In this document: positions 1 through 7,180 of the stretch, one piece after another
Layout: each line of letters begins with the position of its first letter
Numbering within the stretch: position 1 is the stretch's first letter
Assembly: GCF_002960445.1 (NCBI RefSeq)
Contig: NZ_POJD01000142.1
Coordinates: forward strand, 1-64,000
Source: Streptococcus suis
Lineage (GTDB): Bacteria; Bacillota; Bacilli; Lactobacillales; Streptococcaceae
Length of the DNA stretch: 64,000 nt
Reading direction: 5' to 3'
The notes under the pieces: generated by a model
Databases searched by the model: none
What the model was told of the DNA's origin: nothing
What the model saw: only the letters and a program-made list of their open reading frames with translations
Translations under genes and position numbers: made by a program

Positions 1-539
1 TCCTTACAAGGAAAAGCTATAACTAAGTTCCAGTATTGTTCACCAGTTGGTGTTGATAAGATATTTTCCAATTCAGGGAAAGTGACCTGTAAGACCTTGT
101 GCAGGCGGTTTTTAGCTCGAACAATATCCTCGGTCAGATTCTGATAGAAACGACTTAGATCCCGCAAGTTTTGGTAGACTTCTTCTTGGACATACGTCGA
201 TTTACGATTCAGTACAAACTGAGATTGAGCCAGTTTTTCGGCGTCAATTTGATCTGTTTTCCGCACACGCAAGCTATCCAGTTGCTTCTTAGCTTCTAAG
301 GGATTAAGTCGTGTATAAGCGTAGCCATGTTCATCCAGAAAAGCTTGGAGACGGCGAGAGTAGACACCTGTTGCTTCAAAGATGATTTCTGGCTTATGGA
401 CGGTTCTCAAATCGCCAAGTAGCCGAGCAAAGCCTAAGGCGTCATTGGACATGGTATAGCCATGAACTTTTTCACCATTGACTAGAATGGCCACTTCTGA
501 ACTTGCCTTACTCACATCAATCCCAAATACTACTCGCAT
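1..539 (-). CDS. IS110-family transposase, N-terminal part (cut by window edge)
   Basis: Reading leftwards from an ATG at 539 gives an open frame of about 179 codons that runs off the left edge, so the C-terminal half is not visible. The N-terminus carries the RuvC-like DEDD domain of IS110 transposases: Asp8 in GIDVSK, Glu55 in FEATG, then Asp96 and Asp99 in KTDQIDA. IS110 enzymes recombine DNA with a conserved Ser in the missing C-terminal domain, guided by a structured RNA from the element's non-coding end. A weak ribosome site (AGAGGT) precedes the ATG. Whether the full element is intact cannot be judged. Confidence 0.88.
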   Translation of the reverse strand, partial: MRVVFGIDVSKASSEVAILVNGEKVHGYTMSNDALGFARLLGDLRTVHKPEIIFEATGVYSRRLQAFLDEHGYAYTRLNPLEAKKQLDSLRVRKTDQIDAEKLAQSQFVLNRKSTYVQEEVYQNLRDLSRFYQNLTEDIVRAKNRLHKVLQVTFPELENILSTPTGEQYWNLVIAFPCK

Positions 540-705
540 GATATTACCTCTTTGTCTTGAATGATTCCTTGTTTTAGTGATGTCATTTTCAATACTCGAC
601 GTCTGGCGTCCCACATACTTTGATAACATTCTTTCTAAAACAGGTGCCTTGCCAGTTTTTGATGCGACGTCTAGCGTCAAAAAGCCCTACGACTTAACAA
701 GACAC
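540..705 (-). mobile_element. Non-coding end of the IS110 element, possible bridge-RNA region
   Basis: About 165 bases upstream of the transposase start have no ORF. They contain a 14-base direct repeat with one mismatch, CGACGTCTGGCGTC at 597-610 and CGACGTCTAGCGTC at 665-678. Each copy can fold on itself (GACG with CGTC). In IS110 elements the non-coding end next to the recombinase start is known to encode the bridge RNA. That this stretch does so is inference from position, and the outer edge of the element near 700 is a guess. Confidence 0.4.
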
Positions 706-727
706 CTCTACTTTATCATAAAGAAAA

Positions 728-768
728 AGTAGTGAGTACTTTCTCCCGTCGGAGATTTCCTCACTACT
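728..768 (-). terminator. Intrinsic terminator reading leftwards
   Basis: A perfect 9-bp stem (AGTAGTGAG 728-736 with CTCACTACT 760-768) encloses a second small stem (CTCC/GGAG). On the minus strand the stem is followed by TTTTTCTTT, which is terminator-like. On the plus strand there is no T-run. No minus-strand gene is visible to its right, so it is an orphan terminator or one arm of a structure used by the NUDIX leader. The rest of 700-869 shows nothing I can name. Confidence 0.5.
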
Positions 769-869
769 AATCTTAGTATGTTTTTGATAGAATAGATGTA
801 CTTGGTTTCTATTGTTGTTTGTGACAGAGAAAAATTGATTGACTGATTTGTTTTGAAATGTAAGGAGTT

Positions 870-1340
870 ATGATGGCTAGAAAAGAAATGGTCACACTGA
901 CCAATATGTGTTTGATTGAGGATAAAGATGGGAATGTAGTAGTGCAAATTCGGGATCCTGAACGCTATCGCTGGTCAGGAGTTGCTTTTCCTGGCGGGCA
1001 TGTTGAAGAAGGTGAGAATTTTTATGACTCGGTTGTTCGGGAAGTTGAGGAAGAAACTGGTCTGGTCATCACAAATGCTCATCTGGTTGGTATCAAGCAT
1101 TGGCCTGACAAGGAAGGACATCGCTATCTGGTCTTTCTCTATAAGGCGACGGAGTTTACTGGAACCCTCCAATCAACTGAAGAGGGCGAGGTGCGTTGGG
1201 TCAAGAAAACAGACTTACCGCAGATGGATTTAGCCTATGATTTGCTAGAAATCCTAAAGGTTATGGATGACCCAGATTTATCTGAGTTCTTTTATACTCG
1301 AAAAAATGATGATGGAGCGTGGGATAAGAATTTTAGGTAG
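870..1340 (+). CDS. NUDIX hydrolase (MutT-like)
   Basis: This is a 156-residue protein of the NUDIX superfamily, which hydrolyses nucleoside diphosphates linked to another moiety. Some members clean 8-oxo-dGTP from the nucleotide pool. The complete NUDIX box lies at residues 43-65: Gly43, Glu49, Arg57-Glu58, Glu61-Glu62 and Gly64 all fit GX5EX7REUXEEXGU. The start is ATG 870 or the adjacent ATG 873, behind AAGGAG. The gene is monocistronic between the IS110 end and the promoter of the cobalamin operon. Its substrate cannot be deduced. Confidence 0.85.
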   Translation: MMARKEMVTLTNMCLIEDKDGNVVVQIRDPERYRWSGVAFPGGHVEEGENFYDSVVREVEEETGLVITNAHLVGIKHWPDKEGHRYLVFLYKATEFTGTLQSTEEGEVRWVKKTDLPQMDLAYDLLEILKVMDDPDLSEFFYTRKNDDGAWDKNFR

Positions 1341-1359
1341 GGTTGCTTGATTTTTTGAG

Positions 1360-1388
1360 TTGACGAAGACTTGAATATAGTATATACT
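1360..1388 (+). promoter_or_regulatory. Promoter of the cobalamin operon
   Basis: TTGACG at 1360-1365 and TATACT at 1383-1388 are separated by 17 bases, a near-ideal housekeeping promoter. A perfect 16-bp palindrome (TATAGTATATACTATA, 1376-1391) covers the -10 box and could be an operator or simply AT-rich chance. Transcription would begin near 1395, just before the ANTAR leader. Confidence 0.75.
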
Positions 1389-1394
1389 ATACTT

Positions 1395-1480
1395 GTTAAT
1401 ATATAAAAGGCAAAGGGGCCTGTTGTTCGCAATGAAGCGGAAGTTTTGGAACAACGGGCTAACTTTGCCTTTTTATTTCT
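1395..1480 (+). promoter_or_regulatory. ANTAR-type antiterminator/terminator leader of the cobalamin operon
   Basis: Two adjacent hairpins with six-base loops are visible. AGGC[AAAGGG]GCCT spans 1408-1421. TTCGC[AATGAA]GCGGA spans 1426-1441, with one G-U pair. A 4-base linker separates them. Both loops have A at position 1 and G at position 4, the known ANTAR-protein target. The alternative fold is a long terminator: AGGCAAAG (1408-1415) with CTTTGCCT (1463-1470), plus an inner 11-bp stem (1418-1428 with 1449-1459), then TTTTATTT. The two folds exclude each other, so binding of EutV should allow read-through into eutP and the genes behind it. Confidence 0.85.
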
Positions 1481-1538
1481 AATAGTATTTTAGGAAATTG
1501 AATTTCCCCTTTGACAAATAGCTTGAGAGGATGATTGT

Positions 1539-1988
1539 ATGGGACTTGAATCAAAAAAAATTATGTTTGTAGGCCCAGTAGGTGTTGGGAAAACGACACT
1601 AACACAACGTTTGAAGGGGCTTGATATCACCTATTTTAAAACACAAGCTATCCAATTTTATGATTCTATCATTGATACACCTGGTGAATTTTTACAACAT
1701 AGACGATACTACAATGCTTTATCTGTAACAGCTGCAGAGGCAGAAGTGATAGGCTTACTAGCTTCGGCAACCGCTACTATGCAAACATTTCCTCAGGGGT
1801 TTTCATCTTTATTTAATAAACCAGTGATTGGCATTATCACCAAGGTTGATTTAGTAACAGACCCTAGCGGCCTTGAGAAAGCTAGAGCACAATTACGTGC
1901 AGCAGGTGCCAAGGAAATCTTTGAGGTATCTTTAGAGGATAATACAGGTATTGAAGCGATTCAAAACTATTTGACAAAGGAAAGTTGA
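1539..1988 (+). CDS. eutP: EutP/PduV-family GTPase-like protein
   Basis: This 149-residue P-loop protein belongs to the EutP/PduV family associated with bacterial microcompartments. The Walker A motif GPVGVGKTT is at residues 12-20, a DTPGE Walker-B/G3-like motif near 47-51, and a TKVD G4-like motif near 106-109. Family members are linked to microcompartment positioning, and Salmonella EutP has been reported to have acetate kinase activity. It is the first gene after the ANTAR leader, as in Enterococcus, but here it heads the cobalamin operon rather than eut genes. The ATG follows GAGAGGATG. Confidence 0.88.
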   Translation: MGLESKKIMFVGPVGVGKTTLTQRLKGLDITYFKTQAIQFYDSIIDTPGEFLQHRRYYNALSVTAAEAEVIGLLASATATMQTFPQGFSSLFNKPVIGIITKVDLVTDPSGLEKARAQLRAAGAKEIFEVSLEDNTGIEAIQNYLTKES

Positions 1989-1997
1989 GGTGATGGG

Positions 1998-3092
1998 ATG
2001 AAGGTAGAACATGGAGGAAACATGAATCAGCTTGCCTCTGATTTTGGTTTTCGCCCAGAGGATTGCTTAGATTTTTCTGCCAATATCAATCCATTAGGTC
2101 TTTCAGAAAAAGTAAAATCAAAGATAATAGAAACTTTAGATAGCTTAGTTCACTACCCTGATGTGACCTACTCACAGTCCAAGGCAGCCTTGGCTGAATA
2201 CCATTCTTGTCCGACCCAGCAAATCCTTCTATCAAACGGTGCAGTAGAAATCTTTTATGAATTGGCTAGGTATGTGAAACCAAAGAAGATACTGCTCTTA
2301 AGTCCGACATTTATGGAGTATGAAAAAGCATTTAAGCAGGTTGGCTCAGAGATTATATGTCATGTATTAGAAGGTCCTCATTACAGTTGGACGTTTGAAT
2401 CCATCTTACCTAACTTGGAAAAGCTGTCATCTGGAGATTTGGTATTGATTTGTAATCCAAACAACCCAACAGGGACCTTGGTACCAACGCCTACATTATT
2501 ACTGGTAGCAGAATTTCTTCGACAAAAAGGAGCCTATTTGGTTCTTGATGAAGCCTTTATGGACTTTGTTTTAGACAAGGATGCCTATTCCATGGTAGCT
2601 CATCTGAAGGATTATCAAAATGTCATTGTTGCTCGATCTTTGACAAAATTTTATGCTATTCCTGGCCTGAGGTTGGGGTATGCCTTATCAAGTAATACAG
2701 AATTGATTGCTGCTATAGATGAAATGCGACCACCTTGGACCATCAATGCATTGGCAGATGCTTTGGTGCCAGTTATTCTCAAGGATAGTGAGTATCACCA
2801 TGCTACAGAAGAGTGGCTCAAGAGTGAGCAGGAATTCCTTTATAAAGAATTGACTGCTTTGCCCGATTTGAAAGCCTTGCCACCGACTGTCAATTACATT
2901 TTCTTTGGATACGAGGGAAATGAAAGTCTGAGAGAGCTTTTAATACAAGAAAAAATATTTATTCGTTCCTGCCATAATTACCATCATCTGAACGACCGCC
3001 ACTATCGAGTAGCCATTCGATCAAGAGAGGAAAATTGTCGTTTGATTGAGGCTTTTAGATCTGTGTTAAGAAAGTGTGATGGCCATGTCTAG
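1998..3092 (+). CDS. cobD: L-threonine-O-3-phosphate decarboxylase
   Basis: This 364-residue fold-type I PLP enzyme decarboxylates L-threonine phosphate to (R)-1-amino-2-propanol phosphate, the linker attached to the corrin ring by CbiB. Visible landmarks are HGGN near the N-terminus, CNPNNPTG in the middle, LDEAF, and SLTKFYAIPGLRLG, whose Lys (about residue 216) should hold PLP. Histidinol-phosphate aminotransferases are close relatives, but the neighbours pduX and cobT settle the assignment. It follows eutP by 9 bases and its end overlaps the start of pduX. Confidence 0.93.
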   Translation: MKVEHGGNMNQLASDFGFRPEDCLDFSANINPLGLSEKVKSKIIETLDSLVHYPDVTYSQSKAALAEYHSCPTQQILLSNGAVEIFYELARYVKPKKILLLSPTFMEYEKAFKQVGSEIICHVLEGPHYSWTFESILPNLEKLSSGDLVLICNPNNPTGTLVPTPTLLLVAEFLRQKGAYLVLDEAFMDFVLDKDAYSMVAHLKDYQNVIVARSLTKFYAIPGLRLGYALSSNTELIAAIDEMRPPWTINALADALVPVILKDSEYHHATEEWLKSEQEFLYKELTALPDLKALPPTVNYIFFGYEGNESLRELLIQEKIFIRSCHNYHHLNDRHYRVAIRSREENCRLIEAFRSVLRKCDGHV

Positions 3093-3951
3093 GAACAAAT
3101 GGTTTTCCTGTCCAGGTTCATGTGGGGAATTGTTTCAGGGTGTTAAGGATGGTCAAGAATTTTTGCTGACCTACGGTATCAATCGCAAGTCCTATGCAAG
3201 GCTTATCAGAGAGGAGGAAGAAACGGAATTTGCAATAGGAGAAAAGGTTGTCAAGGTCTTGGATTATCTTGATCCGATAGAGGATGGATGGAAGCTAGAA
3301 AAGAAGTCCAGTCTTCCAATCGGTAAAGGAATGTCCAGTAGCACGGCAGATATGCTGGCAAGCCTACAAGCCTTAGCCTATGTTCAAAATAGGCATTTGA
3401 CTGCTGAAGAAGTGACCAAGTTCTGTTGTCAGATTGAGCCAACAGATTCGATTGCCTTTGCTGACTGGACGGTCATCAATCCCTTGAGCGGTCAGATACT
3501 GTTTCAGACGGATTGGAAACCAGAACTTTATGTCTATATTCTAGAACCTAGAAAGACCGAGTGGACAGTTGAGTTAGCTAGAATGACAGAATGTCCTACT
3601 TATCCAGTCCAAGCATCAGAAGGGTTATTGGAAATGTTTCAGCAGGCATGTCAGTCAAAAAATGAACTTCTTTTGGGTCAGATTGCGACAGCAAGTACCT
3701 TATTAAACAACACTCGGCTACCAAAGCCTTATTTGGCGGACATAATAACCCTAGTGAATCAAATAGGGTTACTTGGAGTTAATGTCGCTCACAGCGGAAC
3801 GGTAGTGGGAATATTGATGACTAAAAGTCAATTACCATTGATATCAGTTATCGAAGCAAATTTTTCTAAGGGAGAAATTGGTAAGTATTATGACCAACGC
3901 TATCTTTCAAGGATTTGTTTCGAAGGTGTTAAAAGGGTGAAAGGAGGTTGA
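3079..3951 (+). CDS. pduX: L-threonine kinase, GHMP family
   Basis: This GHMP-superfamily kinase of about 290 residues phosphorylates free L-threonine to feed CobD. The ATP-binding motif LPIGKGMSSSTADM lies about one third into the protein, and an N-terminal PGSCGELFQG segment is typical of PduX. The start is not certain: GTG 3076, ATG 3079 and ATG 3085 are in frame, all inside the 3' end of cobD, suggesting translational coupling. The cobD-pduX pair gives the complete aminopropanol phosphate branch. Confidence 0.9.
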   Translation: MAMSRNKWFSCPGSCGELFQGVKDGQEFLLTYGINRKSYARLIREEEETEFAIGEKVVKVLDYLDPIEDGWKLEKKSSLPIGKGMSSSTADMLASLQALAYVQNRHLTAEEVTKFCCQIEPTDSIAFADWTVINPLSGQILFQTDWKPELYVYILEPRKTEWTVELARMTECPTYPVQASEGLLEMFQQACQSKNELLLGQIATASTLLNNTRLPKPYLADIITLVNQIGLLGVNVAHSGTVVGILMTKSQLPLISVIEANFSKGEIGKYYDQRYLSRICFEGVKRVKGG

Positions 3952-3952
3952 G

Positions 3953-5017
3953 GTGGTAGACTTACATGAGATATTGAGGGAGATCAAGCCTCTAGATAAA
4001 CATGCAATTGAGAAGGGGAAGAAGATTTGTGATCAATTAGGCAAGCCCTTAGGTGCTCTGGGTAAAATGGAAACAATATATGCCCGTTTGTATGCTATGT
4101 TTCAAGGAGCTATAGACATATCTAAACAGATTGTAATGGTTTATGTGGCTGATAATGGTGTCGTTGCCGAAGGTATTTCTGCCAATCCACAGGAAACGAC
4201 CTTTATCGTTGCTCGCAATATGTTAGAGGGAAAAACAGGTTTATGCGCCATTTCAAGGCATGTAGGCTCAGATGTCAGGGTAGTTGATATAGGGTGCATG
4301 AAAGATGTTCATACCAACCAAGCTTGTAAGGTCAGGAGAGGGACGGGGAATATTCTCAGGGAACCAGCCTTGACTAGAGAGCAAGCTGTTGAAGCCATAA
4401 TGGTTGGCTACAGGGAAACCCTATCCTGTATTCAGAAAGGCTATAAACTTTTTGGTACAGGAGAGATGGGAATTGGCAATACGACAACCTCGGCAGCAGT
4501 AATCAGTGCTATTTTAAATCTTGAAGCCAGTCAAGTGACTGGTTACGGGGCTGGCTTGACAGAAGGGATGAAATCCCATAAAACACAAGTGATTGCTTCA
4601 GCGGTTGCTCGCCATGCTCCCTACAAGGATGTTCTGGACATTGCTGCAAAAGTTGGTGGATTAGATATGCTGGGTATGGTAGGGACTTACTTGGCCTGTG
4701 CTCATCATCAACTTCCCTGTGTAGTGGATGGTCTAATCTCCATTACAGGCTTGCTGATTGCCAGTAAATTAAATAGTCATGTTTTAGATTACTGCTTTGC
4801 TTCCCACCTTTCTACAGAGCCTGCCTATCGGTTGGTTTGTGAGCACTTGGGACTAGATCCCATGCTCTTGATGGATATGAGATTGGGTGAGGGATCGGGT
4901 TGTCCTCTAGCCTTCTTCTTAATGAGCAATGCAGTTTATACTATTGAAGAAATGCCTACATTTTCTGAGGGAAAATTGAGTAGGGATGATTACATCGACA
5001 TTCGTCAATCAAAATAG
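3953..5017 (+). CDS. cobT: Nicotinate-nucleotide--dimethylbenzimidazole phosphoribosyltransferase
   Basis: This 354-residue enzyme, the usual CobT length, transfers phosphoribose from nicotinate mononucleotide to the lower-ligand base, making alpha-ribazole phosphate. Recognisable segments are GKPLGALGKME near residue 25, VYVADNGVVAEG, GTGEMGIGNTTTSAA, and the C-terminal MRLGEGSG with the catalytic Glu. Translation starts at GTG 3953 behind AAAGGAGG. No gene for making dimethylbenzimidazole (bluB or bza) is seen in this window, so the base must be imported, made elsewhere, or replaced by adenine. Confidence 0.95.
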   Translation: MVDLHEILREIKPLDKHAIEKGKKICDQLGKPLGALGKMETIYARLYAMFQGAIDISKQIVMVYVADNGVVAEGISANPQETTFIVARNMLEGKTGLCAISRHVGSDVRVVDIGCMKDVHTNQACKVRRGTGNILREPALTREQAVEAIMVGYRETLSCIQKGYKLFGTGEMGIGNTTTSAAVISAILNLEASQVTGYGAGLTEGMKSHKTQVIASAVARHAPYKDVLDIAAKVGGLDMLGMVGTYLACAHHQLPCVVDGLISITGLLIASKLNSHVLDYCFASHLSTEPAYRLVCEHLGLDPMLLMDMRLGEGSGCPLAFFLMSNAVYTIEEMPTFSEGKLSRDDYIDIRQSK

Positions 5018-5032
5018 AAAGTGAGAATACAA

Positions 5033-5641
5033 ATGCAGTTATATACAAAAACAGGTGACAAAGGCTTGACCAAACTGGTTGGTGGTCAGAGTGTCGCAAA
5101 AGATGCGGAGCGTGTTAATGCCTATGGAACCATTGATGAGTTAAATTCTTGGATTGGTTATATAGTTACTAAAATGGACCCCGCAGATGCCTTAAAGGAT
5201 GAATTGTTGCAACTCCAGCATTACCTTTTTGACTGTGGTTCGGATTTATCTACGCCTCACGGTGTTTATCCTTATAAGGTTGACAAAACCATGGTTGATT
5301 GGATTGAGGAAAGGATTGATACTTACGCAGATGTTCCACCAGCGCTCGAAGTTTTTATCTTACCAGGAGGACATGAAATTGCCGCTATGATCCACATAGC
5401 ACGCACTATTGCTAGACGTGCGGAGCGCCATATTGTAGGCACCATGTGGACAACGGAAATTAATAAGGATGTCTTGGTATTTGTAAACCGTCTTTCAGAC
5501 TATTTCTTTGCCTTGGCGCGTGTGATCAATTTTACCCACCAGCAGCCAGATATTGCTTATGAAAGAGGTGCAAAAGTCTTTCATAATATAACAAAAGCTG
5601 ATGTGGAGCGTTGGGCTAAGGCTAGGGAAGAAGGAAGATAA
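5033..5641 (+). CDS. pduO: PduO-type ATP:cob(I)alamin adenosyltransferase, copy 1
   Basis: About 202 residues of the PduO-type (trimeric) adenosyltransferase fold. The enzyme transfers the adenosyl group of ATP to cob(I)alamin to make the active coenzyme. Landmarks are YTKTGDKGLTKLVGG at the N-terminus, YGTIDELNSWIG, the ATP-contacting RTIARRAER and NRLSDYFFALAR. I prefer ATG 5033 over an upstream in-frame GTG at 5021 because family members begin with this segment. It ends the first segment of the operon; a new promoter and ANTAR leader follow. Confidence 0.9.
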   Translation: MQLYTKTGDKGLTKLVGGQSVAKDAERVNAYGTIDELNSWIGYIVTKMDPADALKDELLQLQHYLFDCGSDLSTPHGVYPYKVDKTMVDWIEERIDTYADVPPALEVFILPGGHEIAAMIHIARTIARRAERHIVGTMWTTEINKDVLVFVNRLSDYFFALARVINFTHQQPDIAYERGAKVFHNITKADVERWAKAREEGR

Positions 5642-5672
5642 GAGCATTTTTGAAACCGTTTTAATTTACATA

Positions 5673-5701
5673 TTGACAGAATGCTCTATAAAGTGTAGAA
5701 T
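5673..5701 (+). promoter_or_regulatory. Internal promoter before cbiA
   Basis: TTGACA at 5673-5678 and TAGAAT at 5696-5701 lie 17 bases apart. An 8-bp inverted repeat (AGAGCATT 5641-5648, AATGCTCT 5680-5687) brackets the -35 box; it lacks a T-run, so it is more likely an operator or processing stem than a terminator. Confidence 0.7.
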
Positions 5702-5720
5702 GATTTTATAAGAAAATCAT

Positions 5721-5797
5721 TTGACACAACGGCGTGTTAAATCAATTAAAGTGAGCAACGGGGCTACAAAAAATAGTGATATTTTTTGTGGCCTTTT
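5721..5797 (+). promoter_or_regulatory. Second ANTAR-type leader, before cbiA
   Basis: Hairpin 1 is TTGACAC[AACGGC]GTGTTAA (5721-5740) with one G-U pair. Hairpin 2 is AGC[AACGGG]GCT (5754-5765), extendable past a bulge. Both six-base loops have A1 and G4. The right arm of hairpin 2 is also the start of a 13-bp terminator stem (5763-5775 with 5780-5792, one G-U pair) followed by CTTTTT. This is the interlocked antiterminator/terminator layout expected for EutV control. Confidence 0.85.
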
Positions 5798-5821
5798 TAT
5801 GTTTTAAAAAGGTGGCAATAC

Positions 5822-7177
5822 ATGAAACAATTTATGTTAGCAGGTGTTTCTAGTGGGGTTGGAAAAACAACAGTCACTCTAGGTATTTTAAAAGCCTTGA
5901 CTGAGAAAGGCTTACGTGTGCAACCTTACAAGGTCGGTCCAGACTATATTGATACCGCTTATCATAGTCGAATAACGAAGAGAGTTTCTCGGAACTTAGA
6001 CAGCTTTATGATTCCTGATAAGGCTGCCTTGGACTGGTCTTTTAGAAAGTGGCATCAAGATGCTGACATTGCCCTTGTTGAAGGTGTAATGGGTCTATTT
6101 GATGGTCTTGGTACGGATAAAGACTGTGCATCATCGGCTGCGATTGCTAAGAAATTAGATATCCCTGTTGTCTTGATTATCGATGGGAAAGCAACTTCAA
6201 CATCGGCAGCGGCTATGGTTCATGGTTTCTCAACTTTTGATCAGGATTTGACAATTGCTGGAGTGATTGTCAATCGAGTTGCTTCACAAACTCATTATGA
6301 ATTGATAAAAGGCGCTATTGAACGCTATACAGATGTGGAAGTATTGGGCTACTTTCCAAAAAATGTTCAGGTAGAATTGCCCTCGCGCCATTTGGGGCTA
6401 GTTCCAGATGTTGAAATGGAAAACTTGGAGAAACATTTTTCTATCTTAGGTCAATTGGCTCAAGACCATATTGACTTAGATCGCTTGCTTGAGAAGGTAG
6501 ATATAGCAGGTGAAGAACCGTCAAATCCATTCAGCATTCCGAAACAATTCCCTCTAAAAATTGGCTATGCTCTTGATGATGCCTTTCATTTTTACTATGA
6601 GGATAATTTGGATTTGTTAAGGGAATATGGGGTCGAATTGATTCCCTTTAGTCCTCTCAATGATCAGGAATTGCCCTTAGTCGATGCCTACTATTTCGGC
6701 GGAGGTTTTCCGGAAGTCTATGCAAAAGAATTGATGGAAAATGTTTCCTTCCGCCAATCTGTTCTGAAGGCCCACCAAGAAAATAAACCTATTTATGCAG
6801 AATGTGGTGGCCTGATGTATCTTGGCAAGGAACTACAGACTGGAGAGGGGTCTTATGACATGGTAGGGATATTTGATGGTGTCAGTGTTATGACAGACCG
6901 GCTAAAAAGCTTTGGTTATTGTCAAGCTAAGACTCAGGTTAGGAGCTTGTTTGGTCCAAAGGGTACGGTTGTTAGGGGTCATGAGTTTCACCATTCTGTA
7001 TTTCAGACTAATGAACCGACCGTTTTGCAACTAGAAAAAGTTCGAGATGGCCAAGTTGTTTCTAGCTGGACAGGTGGCTATCAAACTGGTAATACCTTTG
7101 CTAGCTATCTGCATGTTCATTTTTATCAAAATCAGGCTTTGTTGGAAAATTGGCTTCAAAGTATTTGTGAGGGATAG
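5822..7177 (+). CDS. cbiA: Cobyrinate a,c-diamide synthase
   Basis: This 451-residue amidotransferase adds glutamine-derived amides to the a and c side chains of (cobalt-)cobyrinate, using ATP. The N-terminal dethiobiotin-synthetase-like domain has the P-loop AGVSSGVGKTT near residues 6-16. The C-terminal class I glutaminase-like domain has the nucleophile Cys in YAECGGLMYLG and a late His in LHVHF. I chose ATG 5822 behind AAAGGTGG; an in-frame TTG at 5786 lies inside the leader terminator and cannot be the start. Confidence 0.94.
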   Translation: MKQFMLAGVSSGVGKTTVTLGILKALTEKGLRVQPYKVGPDYIDTAYHSRITKRVSRNLDSFMIPDKAALDWSFRKWHQDADIALVEGVMGLFDGLGTDKDCASSAAIAKKLDIPVVLIIDGKATSTSAAAMVHGFSTFDQDLTIAGVIVNRVASQTHYELIKGAIERYTDVEVLGYFPKNVQVELPSRHLGLVPDVEMENLEKHFSILGQLAQDHIDLDRLLEKVDIAGEEPSNPFSIPKQFPLKIGYALDDAFHFYYEDNLDLLREYGVELIPFSPLNDQELPLVDAYYFGGGFPEVYAKELMENVSFRQSVLKAHQENKPIYAECGGLMYLGKELQTGEGSYDMVGIFDGVSVMTDRLKSFGYCQAKTQVRSLFGPKGTVVRGHEFHHSVFQTNEPTVLQLEKVRDGQVVSSWTGGYQTGNTFASYLHVHFYQNQALLENWLQSICEG

Positions 7178-7180
7178 CTT

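Noticed and set aside
5641-5687. Terminator after the first adenosyltransferase gene
   Set aside because: The AGAGCATT/AATGCTCT repeat has a 31-base loop and no T-run, and overlaps the next promoter; an operator or chance is more likely.
5786-5821. Longer N-terminus for cbiA from a TTG at 5786
   Set aside because: It lies in the 3' arm of the leader terminator and lacks a ribosome site; ATG 5822 follows AAAGGTGG and matches the family start.
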